Origin: Panaeolus papilionaceus
Lineage: Eukaryota > Basidiomycota > Agaricomycetes > Agaricales
NCBI GenBank assembly: GCA_015501605.1
Contig: JADNRZ010000040.1
Location: 62,001-126,000, forward strand
Direction of reading: 5' to 3'
DNA length: 64,000 nucleotides
The translations under genes and the position numbers were made by a program. Positions 1 through 10,157 of the stretch are shown here, in pieces. The stretch's first letter is position 1. Each line of letters begins with the position of its first letter. The notes below the pieces were generated by a model that was not told the origin of the DNA, did no database searches, and saw nothing but the letters and a program-made list of their open reading frames with translations.

Positions 1-1020
1 CGTCTGCACTGCACTTCAGTTCGTTGCTCGGTGCTCTCCTTCGCCACGATATTTCGCTCCTTGTACTGCCTCAGTTTTAACACACCTTGCGCATCAACTA
101 CTCATTCACGTGTGCGCTCGTCTTTATTTCAGACACTTCCAATTTGTCATCGACTTTTACACTGGATAATCTCCGGGTATTCAGTGTTTCTTTTTCTCCT
201 CCCTCCGTGCGCATATACCCATCTCGCGGAACCATCCTTGGATCGTACAACTTCTTGTTCCCAGATCCCTTGGGTTTCATGTTCATCCTATTTTTTTCGC
301 TATCGTACTCAACTCCATTTGATCTGTCTCCTTGCTTCTCTGCATACGAGGGCGCCCATCATTCCCCTTCGCGTTTGCTGTTCTGTACTCTCGATCAAGT
401 TCGTTTTCCACCCCCATACCTGCCGCGGCTCCCTCTACGCTGACTATGGAGCTCGAGAGAATATATACACGGAATTTGTAATCATAGATAAATGAATTAT
501 CTGTGGGTCTACGATAACACGAGGAAAGGTGAAGCAGAACGCAGGAGAAAAAAACTGCAAAAGGGAAGCGGTGGGTGGTTAAACAGAAAAACGAGCCACG
601 CAACGAGATACCGCAGGCAGCATGGAGAGTGGTAGGTAGAAATAGCGCAGAATAGAGTACGAAGAAGCGGAGAAGTCTTCACCTGACCAAGAAGGTGGAT
701 CTGTGCAACCACAGATCCTTCCAACTTGACGGGCGCCGATAATAGCATCATACCTCACCTGGATTCTAATATTAGTGCCGCGACCTTCGTAGAGGGTTTT
801 TCGCTCAATTGTGGCTATGCAAAGCTGCCATGGGCTCGATCCCGAATGAGGGAACCTGATGGAAATGATACAATCGAGTGAATGTCCATCTCATCAGACC
901 CCCTGAGTGGTCTGGGACACCGATCTACGTCCTCTCCACCTCATATCACGAGTTAGGACCAGGACCAGGACCCACCATTAGTCATGTTCCCGTGCATTCT
1001 TAACATACATACATTCCAAG
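1..1020. repeat. R1-type pyrimidine-rich repeat and gene-free flank
   Basis: Positions about 76-460 match 48,382-48,880 in the same orientation, including the motif ATATACCCATC at 213-223. Strong T/C bias on the plus strand makes long Ser/Leu/Pro-rich open frames that I regard as non-coding. Positions 460-1,010 have no counterpart at the equivalent place in the second copy, and I see no gene there. Confidence 0.6.
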
Positions 1021-1211
1021 GGGCATGAGGCGTTCCTCAGTTATTCAACGATTACAGTGTAACAACGCAACTGAGGCCAAATATACCAGCCCCGATGACA
1101 TCGACTGATACTGGTACGCACGTTGCATATCAGGGTACTAAGGATATTCCATTCTGGTGGAGCCAGCTACTGATCAAAGCAACGACCTTCAAGGATTACT
1201 TATCTCCAAAT

Positions 1212-2477
1212 CTATAACCCAACGTATGTCAGCCCCATGTTCGTTGGTATTTGCACAAAATCAGGGATAATCGACAACTTACCTCTTTGTTTCGTTATTC
1301 TTTGACTCCCGCTGGAGCCAGAGGGAACATAGGGTGGAGGAGTGTCCTCAGGAACGACGGAGTTAGTTCCATTGAATGAAACTTTTGAATGACGCAAAAG
1401 GCTAGAGTCGGTCCCATCCCCCGTTGCGTCTGGGTTCGACATCCGCAGCGCCGACGCAGGACCCGAGCTGCTCATATCCAGTGGTGTAGCCAGGTATGAG
1501 CTTGAAAGCTGTCGTATGTGGCTGGATAGAGGTGACCCGACGGATGGCGAAGAAACGGCCTCATAAAGAAAGTCGTTTGAAGGAGTGAAATCGGTTCGGT
1601 CGTCTAGAACGGATCTGGTTACGATTCCTCCTCCTGTTTTGTCGGCATATCCATATAAGGACAAGTGCGACCAGACAGCCAACCACCGCCACAGGGACCG
1701 CGATTTCCACCGCCAGTTTCCAATTGTTGGATTTTTTGGGTATCGGTATAAACGTAGAGCTGCTCTTCCAAGGGCAGGTGGGATCGTTATTCCGAGGCGA
1801 CGCTAAAATTTAGGTGAGTCATTCTGCATGATGAATAAATGCAATGCATTACCAGTCGTATTTACAACGGGTGGGTTCGTAGCCCACCGACCCAAGCTAT
1901 GCCAGGGCCAAGGCGTGAGTGAGTGTACGAACAACTGGCTCAGAAATATACACTTACGCATCGCTTACGGCGGCTATTCGATAACAAGGGTGCTCAAAGT
2001 TAGCGAAATAGTCTGCTATATCAAAGAAGAGTACAATATCGCACATAGAAGCAGAGTACCAGGGAGTGACGAGTTCACGAACGTGTAAGTGTTGTGTTGA
2101 ACAGGTAATGTAACATTCGTCACAACATTGCCATCGGGTTGCACAAAGCTCAAGCTATAAGGTGGTGTACCGCCCGCGATCGTGATAGCCCATGGCTCAC
2201 AATTATCGAGGAATTTGTCCCCAGTGACGTTTGAGGTGGCAGTGAATGGAGGGTCGACCTCAGGTGGGGGGGAGCATAGACCGGAATTCTCTGCATATGT
2301 CTTCATGTCGCAAACTAAGCCATGGAGATAAATGCAGTAAAAGGAGTAGCGCAAACCTGCCATCACATTGTCGTAAACTACGGATGGAACACCTCGAGAG
2401 CGAGGAAAGTGAGTCACATAAATGAAAGCTGGTGAACATGAGGAAGTGCGTTCGGACTTATAGAGCTGAAAAGCCAA
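1212..2477 (-). pseudogene. Single-pass membrane protein, frameshifted after the membrane segment (copy 1)
   Basis: Reading leftwards, five exons fit: 2477-2046 (5' limit uncertain), a 16-bp exon 1973-1958, a 44-bp exon 1896-1853 and a last exon from 1802. The ectodomain has N-glycosylation sites and a CEPWAITIAGGTPPYSLSF core, then AVSDALGRWA across the small exons, then a Pro/Lys segment, a transmembrane helix near LAVEIAVPVAVVGCLV and a basic stop-transfer stretch. The Ser-rich cytoplasmic tail with TPPPYVP continues in another frame. Compared with the copy at 49.6-50.76 kb, about 5 bp are missing near 1,605-1,622, directly after the membrane segment. This architecture is common in Agaricomycetes; its function is unknown. 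No classical signal peptide is visible at the first Met, so a 5' exon may be missing. An unseen small intron could rescue the frame, so pseudogene status is probable rather than certain. Confidence 0.6.
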
Positions 2478-2479
2478 AA

Positions 2480-4880
2480 GTCGACAATCTAAGGGTTAGC
2501 AAGCCAGCGTGATATGAGTGGGTAATGTCGGAGGAATGGTAACAAAGCAGGGCTTAAAAGCGAGACGACAGGGGGGGTGAAAAGATTGAATGTGCCAACA
2601 TGAATACGACGACATGAGGTCTTTTGATGCAGAACAAAGGTGGATACGCAGGAGTGAAGGCGAGTATAATTGATCAACAACGATGGGGACACACACTTGA
2701 GGCGTGCGAGATAGACTTATATGAGACAAGGATGGACGATGATGAGCAGCGCGCTCACCTACACCCGTAATCGCTTCATTTTCGGATTTTACCAACACGC
2801 ACCCACGCGCGTTCCACAGCCTCAACGCTTACCCACGGTTTATTCCCCACCCAAGGCGCGCTCTTATCACTAAGAACGTCGCTCTGTATCATCCCTATCA
2901 GCCGCCACAACATAAAATGGAACAAACCGACGCCGCACCTCGCAACAGCACATCCCACAATGCAAACGGACTTTAAAATCCCATTTATTTCATCATTTAA
3001 TTCAACCTTTAGCCTCTTTGTGTCGTTCAACTTCCCTCTCCCCTCACTTCACCCCCTCTTTTCACCCATTTCGAGTCATTCCCTTTGTTTAGAACCCTTT
3101 CTTATGCGCTTTGGCGCTTTCTTATTTCGTTTCGAACCCCCCGTAGTCGGTAGTTTAGTTCATTTCAATTTTGTACTTAATTCAGCAGGCTTCGTAAATT
3201 CAAGCAGCTTACTTTTGGCCCACTTTTAAACTTAGTGTCTCAGTCTCTCGTCTCAGTATCAGGAAGCGTCGTCGGCTTCAAATCTCGTCTTATTCTATCT
3301 TCACGAAGGCTCTGTCAACCACGGAAACACCAACCCGCACCCTCAGAGTGCCCTCTGCGACGTTGACCTCACTCCGGTCATCAGGTGTTTTGTTTTCACA
3401 CTTGAGAGCGTCGCGCGCACATCAACGAATGATGAAAGACAAAGCGTAAGAGGGCTCGTTGACGCGACAAGCTCATTGTTGAGGACACTGATAGAGAAGG
3501 AACGACGGGAGGATATTTGACAAGGAAGGGGTCGATGAAAACAACCGGGGAAGCACCCGTGAAAAAAGAGCGCAGATAGGTGACGACGCAGTGACATGCA
3601 CATGATATCAGGCAACACAGGCGGAAGAAGACAGATAACAGGTGATACTCAGAGGAACGCAGAGAGATTATTGTGAACCCCTGATCACGAGCCCGGCCGA
3701 ACGCCTTCTTTCTGAAAGCCAAGAATGATATGTTGTATCCAACAATGCCATCGGGATCCTGAGGGCTGGGGTCGAAGGTCAGCAAGGAGGTGTGGGCGTG
3801 CATATGGAGGTGGATGAGAGAAGAGGAAGAGGCGCGAACTTTGTGACGCGTCCGTCGAGTCTTGGTGCGACGACTACAACGGGAGGGGGTAACACGAGCT
3901 CGATGGTATAATGATGAGAAGGATTTTAGAGACAGATGATATAGAGCACAGGAAATAAAACGAGCCTTGTGAGGAAAACTGCCAGGGCAAAAACGAAATG
4001 GCTGTGATTCCCTTCAAAAACAATCCCCAACGATTAGTCCAATGTAACGTCGGAGTCATATTAATCGGTAAGTATTGAGCATAATGGCTCAGTATTGTCA
4101 GCTGGGATGCATCTTAGTTAGATTTAAGAGATGTAGAGATCCACCAGTAATGATGGAACGCGTAACGTTGAATCGGCAAAACATAAAAGTTCTCATCCAA
4201 AATGTACCAGCTGACGTGACGACAATGAGCATGCACACGCATTCGTGGCATGGAGGACTATGATACTGCGTACGGAAATGTTATAAATCATAGAATGGGT
4301 CGTGCACGGAAGGTCCAGGTGAAAACGATGGCCAATGAGGCCGACGTTGATGGGGATGAAGGAACAGTCAGCAGCCAGCTCATCGTGCCAACAAAATCGG
4401 TTTGTTTGTTTGACACACGCTAAAACCGACGTCTCACTTTTGGAAGCGTGAAGCGGCTTGAACTCTAGGCCTAATGAGCACGAGTTTTTAGATTGCTTTT
4501 ATATTTTCTTTCTGTTGTGATTGACCTTTTATCGTTGAATTCATTTCTTTGTTTTAGGTAACGTAGGCGGTGTTGACACCTGATATCTGCCCACAAACAT
4601 ATGATAAACTTTGTGAACGCTTGTGGGTTGCTAGGATTACGTCCCTCCTCATTGACATTTGACTCCATGATGACTAGAACAAGAAACATTCGCCGTTACA
4701 TTTAAGTATTATAGAAATTGTTATTTGGCCCGGATGGCGGAAGAAAACCGTGATATATCATCCATCAACTCGCAATTGCTTGTAATTAAAATCTTATAGC
4801 TCCTTCCTTGCTAAATGTAGTGCGGGTTAGCCATCAACAACCCACTACCTTTCGGTCAGATAACGATTGGACATACCAAA
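2480..4880. other. Duplicated intergenic block without a convincing gene
   Basis: Positions 2,480-2,737 and 3,425-4,000 match 50,762-51,018 and 51,020-51,632. Positions 2,738-3,425 and about 4,001-4,190 exist only in this copy. The first insert is flanked by near-identical ACGATGATGA / ACGAATGATGA. Short open frames are not conserved between copies, so I call none. Confidence 0.55.
4310..4435 (+). repeat. R2 repeat with internal (TTTG)n
   Basis: One of nine copies sharing a core like AACGAGGTCGACGTTGATGG, then a GAAGGA / CAGCTCATC block, a short GTTTGTTTGTTTG tract and CACGGCAAAACC (here slightly diverged). It pairs with the copy at 51,715-51,865. Confidence 0.6.
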
Positions 4881-4884
4881 AAGA

Positions 4885-6193
4885 TCAAAGATCATGACGT
4901 TCATGAAGGTCCTGGCCCCAGCACTTGAAGGACGAGATCGCTCTTGCAAATACCCTGCGCTTTGCTGGGGCTGGGTGAGAGGGCAATGATGGTTGGTGAG
5001 AGGGCAATGTTGGTTCAACCATGGCATCATCTACCGATTCCGGACTCGGAGGTGGGCCAAAATCCTTGAGTTCCTGATTAAACCTCGCAAGAATCTTCTC
5101 CGTTTCTTCCAACTGCGATGCAAGGACTGTGACTAGTTGGGAATCTGGGCCTAATGTTGCCACCTCCAATTCTGAGCGAATGTTGGCTCGTTGAATTTGC
5201 AGGTTTTGAATTCGAATTTGGAGATTGTTGTAGAGGTCCACTCCAAATGCCGTCTCACGGATCGAGGACGATAGTTCCATTGGGAAGATTTTTTGAACGA
5301 GGCGCCGACAAGCGTCGTCAAGAATGCAGAGTGCTGACTCTACATTATTGTCAAACCTGACAATTAGGCACCCGTTTTGAATGTAATCCTATGACAGTGG
5401 ATGACACATCAGAATCATAGCTAGTCAATGGAGCATTTCAGCATTTCGTACCTTCCATACGACGTCCTGCAACTGCTCGAAGTTGCGCTGTGCACGCTGC
5501 ATGGAGCTTTCACCGGATAATATGTCCCACATGGTGGTTACTATCATGATGTTCCCCTCTGTTTCAATACCTGTCATATCCTGGAAGGTTTTGAGCATTC
5601 TGCGCTGACTTCCAGGCAATCGTACACCATTGATGGGTGTGAAATAGAGAATCCTGCCAATGTTGGTAATCCTACAATTCCATTATCAGTCTGCTCAACC
5701 AAACGACAATAACATGCGAACATACCCCATATCTCTCATAAATTTTCTGATCATGACGACTATGCTCATTTCTGAAATCTTTGTATCGCCAAAGCCAGGT
5801 ACATCAACGATGTAAATTCGTTGTCCACTGTACGGAACTGAAGTCACGTTCTCGACGACATATATAGATATTGATTGGGTGCATCCTTCCAAAAGGTGGC
5901 TAGATATTTGAAGTGACCCCTTGGGTGCAAGTGCCTCGATGAACTAGGGTACCCATCAATTAGTTCGCAAAAGACCAGGTGAACTCCCACTTACGCTACT
6001 TTTGCCAGACCCTGTGGGTCCCAGTAGTCTACCCGGATGCCCGTACATTGAACTCAAGGACGGATACTCTGGTAAATATGACTTACAAGACAATAGGGCT
6101 GTGGAAACGAGGAATTTTTGATACTGGTGTCACAGAGATAGGACCATCAATTCTGATTGAACTGTAGGATTTTTTTGGCTGATTGCTGGTCAT
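4885..6193 (-). CDS. AIG1-like P-loop GTPase, subfamily A (copy 1)
   Basis: Predicted cytosolic guanine-nucleotide-binding protein of the AIG1/septin-like P-loop class expanded in Agaricomycetes; cellular role unknown. Five exons on the minus strand: 6193-6087, 6028-5995, 5943-5726, 5671-5452 and 5388-4885. They join in frame to 360 residues. Visible motifs are the P-loop GPTGSGKSS (about residues 39-47), the G3 motif DVPG (94-97) and a G4-like TTMWD ending at D169. The C-terminal third starts with a coiled coil (NLQIRIQNLQIQRANIRSEL) and ends with a Pro/Ser linker and the basic-aromatic tail AISSFKCW. The 34-bp exon that carries the P-loop is shared with all paralogues here, supporting the model. 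A TATA box lies about 160 bp upstream. The paralogue is at 52,308-53,612. I see no lesion. Confidence 0.8.
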
Positions 6194-7165
6194 GTTATGG
6201 TAGAGAGTAGGGTACTTGTAGTTGTAGAAGGAAACGGTATGATTAAAGGATTCGCAACCTAAACGATGCCTCAGCGACGCCTCGAGGCACCAGGTGTTAC
6301 GTGGCGGTCACGCGTATGCCTACCTCGTGACCTCCGTCGCTTTCCCATTGGCATTTATAGGATGAAGTTGGCTTATGATATCTCCAGAAATTCCTTAAAA
6401 TGCATTAAATATCATCAATACATAGAGGGGTTCCATAATTTACAGTGTTCAAAGGAATGCATCGCGATTCCCAGACCAGGGTTGTTTGTGATCAGGAAGG
6501 CACCACAAAGACGACATCAAACGGGGACAAACATTTCGAACTCAAGCCTTAGGATTATATCCATTGCCTTGGTCTTTGCGACTTTCGTCGCAGAGAGGTA
6601 GTCAGGCGCGACAGTCATTTTACAGGCTGTGGAGAGAGGCGATGTATTATTTGCATAGAGACGGTAGGGATCCATTAGTATACCAGGCGACACAGAACGA
6701 AGTATAACCCAGAATCAACCCACCATTTTTCCACAAAAAATTCTCAAGGATTGACTCTGGTGATGGACCTGGCCCCGTTTCTGGCCTCCTTGCGTTGTAG
6801 AGGGCGAGTTGTATGGCACACTGTGTGGGATTTCTGTCCCTTCGAACTCGAATGTTACGAGTGGCGGTGAGCATGAGCCCGGTCTGTGCCTGTATCCGGC
6901 GACTATGAGTATGTATATGTTGCACATGGTGGGATGCGGATGAGTCTGCGCACCGGGTGTTTTGTGAGCTGGAAAATCAGGAAGTGATTTGACGACGACT
7001 CACTCCCTAATGGGATTGACGGTTCTATGAACGTAGGCTTATCTTTGTTCATGTGGACGGTGACAAAAATATTTGTATTATAAATTGGATTTAAAACCAT
7101 GTGTTTATATCAGGCTAATCTCTATGAGTGAGGGAAAGAGGAGCGGAGGCAGACTCAGAACGTTG
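6194..7165. other. Upstream region of GTPase A, no gene
   Basis: Matches 53,613-54,570. It holds the GTPase promoter. Positions 6,660-6,930 carry a short open frame reading FEFEGTEIP on the minus strand. The second copy has a stop in that frame, and a related piece occurs on the plus strand at 37,660-37,800. It looks like a relic of a coding exon rather than a gene. Confidence 0.45.
6352..6361 (-). promoter_or_regulatory. TATA box of GTPase A (copy 1)
   Basis: The minus strand reads CTATAAATGC about 160 bp before the ATG at 6193, with CCAAT just downstream. The motif is kept at the same distance in the second copy (53,771-53,776). Confidence 0.5.
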
Positions 7166-7169
7166 ATCG

Positions 7170-7300
7170 TGACGCGGGTTTTGCCGTGAGCCAAACAAAT
7201 AAACCGATTTTCGTTGGGACGATTCAGATGAGCTGGACCTTCCTTCATCACCATCACCGTCGACCTCGTTGGCAGTTGCACGAACCTGGACCTTCGCTCA
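7170..7300 (-). repeat. R2 repeat, inverted
   Basis: On the minus strand it contains AACGAGGTCGACGGTGATGG and CGGTTTATTTGTTTGGCTC followed by CACGGCAAAACCCGCG. It pairs with 54,590-54,720. Confidence 0.6.
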
Positions 7301-7449
7301 CTACCCCTACCATGACCCACGATGTTTGTGCATTCAGTATCATCATCTCTCGTAGCACGAACGCGTTTTCACGCTCGCATGAAATGTCGTTGCCAGCGGG
7401 TACTTATTGGGTGAAAATTTTCACGTCCTGCTGATTCTACTCGCGGCCT

Positions 7450-8990
7450 TCGATTATTGAGTGTGGACATCCTACTGTTTTTCTCTCTTGTCTTCGTTAA
7501 TACATTCCCATTACACCTCTCAACCCGCCTTTGCTGACGCACCCCCGCCCACACTCCACAGACGCGTTCCAGCGGGTCGCACCTCCCGTTAGGAAACACT
7601 TTAGGGTGTAACGAGAAGCTCTTGATTTTGCCTGAGTTCCTCCCCCGTCTCACCCTGTTTCCTGTATTCTCCTTCCCTTGTTTCTCTTTTATCGTCTGCA
7701 AGGCTATCACTCTACCTCGTTCAACCTTGCTTCTCTCGTGTCCTCGCCCGCTCCTCGCATCCACATCCTTGTTTGGCTCATGCTACTTTGTTTCACCCAC
7801 CTTCGTCGTCAAGACCACCTTATTCTCTAATCGCCCTGTGGTTCTTCTGTATCAGTCTCTTTCATTCTGTGCGTATATGAGTATCTGGCGCACGCACATG
7901 TATCGCTCTCCGTGCATCCTCTTCTCGTCTAGCGGTCTTGATCCTAATTCTATCCCACTCCCCAACCTGTGTACAGTTCCTTGCTTTTCCTTCCTCGGAT
8001 CCGTGACCCCCTCTCCGCTTTTCAACTATGCTCCCTTGGATTTTACTTTTACCTCGCCTCCGCTCGCACCACGTCTCCATTCTTTTCACGCTTCTCCGAT
8101 TCTCCCCACTATCTTCATCAAACCCGACCTAATCCGATGACCACCTTCCTGTATTGCTCTCAGCGGTATCATCCATTTTCTCATTGCTACCCTTGATCGA
8201 TATACCCATCTCGTAGATTCCTTGAGCGTTCTCGAGTCACGTTTCCCGCCTCCGCGTCAAATTATATTCGCTCTCTGGTGTGCTGCTACTCTAACCTGTA
8301 TCATAACCATCTACAATCACTCTCAATTACAAGGTTTGTGTTTCTTATCGTCTGCTCTCACTTCCCCGCTCCGCTCTACTGACATATTTTCACCGCCCGA
8401 CATTCCCCTTTTGTGGTCTGCCTCTCAATGTGCCATTATCAATATGTCTCGTTCAACCTCACTTCCTTCGATCTTTCCCTTGCTAGTGGCATTGTCCCCA
8501 TGTCTCCGTTCCACTCACGCCCATCCCATTTTTCCGCTGTTGTCATTAATCTCATTTTCGCCGAATTTTCGCGTTCATTGCCTCTTCCCTCCGTCTCTTT
8601 GCAGATATTTTCTTAGCTGGGTTGATATCCCCCATATCAGGCCCTTATTCCGTTCGTTTTTCCATCCGTTCTCATTATATTTTTGTCACTTCCCTTCTCA
8701 TCGTCGACCGGTTCTGCTCGACACCTCATTGTATGCACATACTTTCATTTTTGTACCTTCCCTCCCTAATCCCTCTCCTCCCTTGTTGTCGACTGAGTTG
8801 TTGTATGTTCAATTTATTATTCTCAATTCTGTCTTCATGCTTGGTTTATGATTGTGATCTCTTTCATTCCTGTGTTTGATATCCACGAACTATTATTCGT
8901 TCCTCACCCTGTCGTTGATTTATTTACTCTTCGACGTCATTGATAGAATTGTTCTCTATCCATTAAAATCCAAGTACGCTGCATGTCCAG
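7450..8990 (+). repeat. R1 pyrimidine-rich repeat
   Basis: C/T-rich on the plus strand, with the R1 landmarks CTCTCCGCTTTTCAACTATG (near 8,010) and GATATACCCATC (8,199-8,210). Aligns with 54,850-55,830, but about 375 bp (7,570-7,945) are absent there. Long open frames here (for example 8,222-8,851) are Ser/Leu/Pro-rich by-products of the base bias and are broken in the second copy. Confidence 0.55.
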
Positions 8991-8995
8991 GAAGT

Positions 8996-9193
8996 CTAAT
9001 TGGCTCCGGGCGTGGGTTGGGACTGATTCTCAGTCCCCAAGATTTGCCTGATCTCACAGATCCGAGCAGAGAGCACATTGAGCTCGCCATCTGTGAATAA
9101 TTGCCTCCGGTTGGGATGATGGATGCGGATGTACATCATTGTGTTCTCGAGGAGGGCGAGTTGGTGCAGATAGTCACTTCTGGAAGAGGACAT
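8996..9193 (-). CDS. Small FTDGE-motif protein (65 aa, copy 1)
   Basis: Uncharacterised intronless 65-residue protein. Three paralogues in this window share a pattern: a Leu-rich N-terminal helix (HQLALLENTM), H-H/D-P-x-x-x-x-LFTDGE, then a second amphipathic helix (ARICEIRQIL) and the C-terminal motif ENQSQP. Conservation of the reading frame with changes scattered elsewhere, plus a TATA box about 140 bp upstream in all three copies, argues for real genes. The helix-turn-helix-like layout could form a dimer or bind a partner; no known family is recognised. It lies between GTPases A and B on the same strand. Paralogues: 14,771-14,965 and 56,133-56,348. Confidence 0.6.
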   Translation of the reverse strand: MSSSRSDYLHQLALLENTMMYIRIHHPNRRQLFTDGELNVLSARICEIRQILGTENQSQPTPGAN

Positions 9194-9328
9194 TGAGACG
9201 AGAAGAGGAAGAGGATTGGTGGTGGTGTTGAGAGGGTTGGGGGTGAAGGACTGGGTTGGGAGGGTGGGTTGTGTTGAGTTGAGGTGAGGCGAGGCGAGCG
9301 GCGCTTTGAACTGTGGTAACTGGCTCCC

Positions 9329-9337
9329 TATTTATAC
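9329..9337 (-). promoter_or_regulatory. TATA box of the small FTDGE gene (copy 1)
   Basis: The minus strand reads GTATAAATA about 140 bp before the ATG at 9193. Equivalent boxes lie at 15,087 and 56,479. Confidence 0.55.
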
Positions 9338-10150
9338 GTCCACGTCACGGTCTATATGTATAGAGTCATGAAAGGGAGTTGCTAAGCGAGCACACGTACG
9401 GACTTGGGTCGTCCGTGACAGCGCGCACTGGCAATGCGTGCTCTGTTCAGCTCGCCTGCTTGACATACCATAGTGTATCTGGCGCGGGCCTGTAATGTCG
9501 TTGTGCGTCGCTTCGCCTGATCCCACACCTCAGCCCACTGGCGGCTCAAAGAGAAAATTAGCAGTACTTTGATGATAGGAGTCCCTTTGGATACCCAGAA
9601 AGCCAAGATACGGGACTCGGCACAGGTATTATGTACCCCTTTGATGCCAAATGACCCACTGGTTATCAACTGTGGATGAACTCTCGAACAAAATAGATAG
9701 ACAGAGAACACGTTGCCATCGAGCGCTAACGGGGATATTCCATTCGTCAGCATTATTGTGTATGCGCGCAACTCCTGATACTTGAATGATCGTTCTTGCC
9801 ATCCAATGTGTCGGCTAACCGAACCTTCGTTCTTGTGGAAAACGTCCTTGATCATTGTCTATGCCACTTTTTACTATTTTCGCTCCACTCTCCTCCCTTC
9901 ATCATCCAGCTCATATACCTTGCAACGAAACTCGAACATCTTGCGTGGGATGTGGATGGTAGTACTTGGAAATGATTTGATGATGACTCAGTCATCGATG
10001 TCATCAACGGTTTGGACTATAACTAATATCATGAATACATTCGTGAAAATGACACATATTTAGTCCAACGACAAAAGATGTGTGTATCTAGATATCAAAC
10101 CAAAAGCTTAGATGCGAGTGAACAATGAGATGCCTGGCGAACGAGCACAG
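9338..10150. other. Upstream region of the small gene and 3' flank of GTPase B, no gene
   Basis: The stretch around 9,430-9,475 (TGCTCTGTTCAG through GACATACCATAG) recurs upstream of all three small FTDGE genes, also at 15,178-15,225 and 56,597-56,640, and may be promoter-distal control sequence. The 157-codon frame at 9,382-9,855 is broken in the second copy. About 170 bp near 10,064-10,240 are missing from the second copy. Confidence 0.45.
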
Positions 10151-10157
10151 GAAAGTG

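Noticed and set aside
8222..8851. 209-codon plus-strand open frame
   Set aside because: Ser/Leu/Pro composition from pyrimidine bias, not conserved in the duplicate at 55.2-55.8 kb, no splice or domain evidence.
9382..9855. 157-codon minus-strand open frame
   Set aside because: Broken by stops in the counterpart at 56,520-57,050 and overlaps the conserved promoter-distal stretch of the small FTDGE gene.
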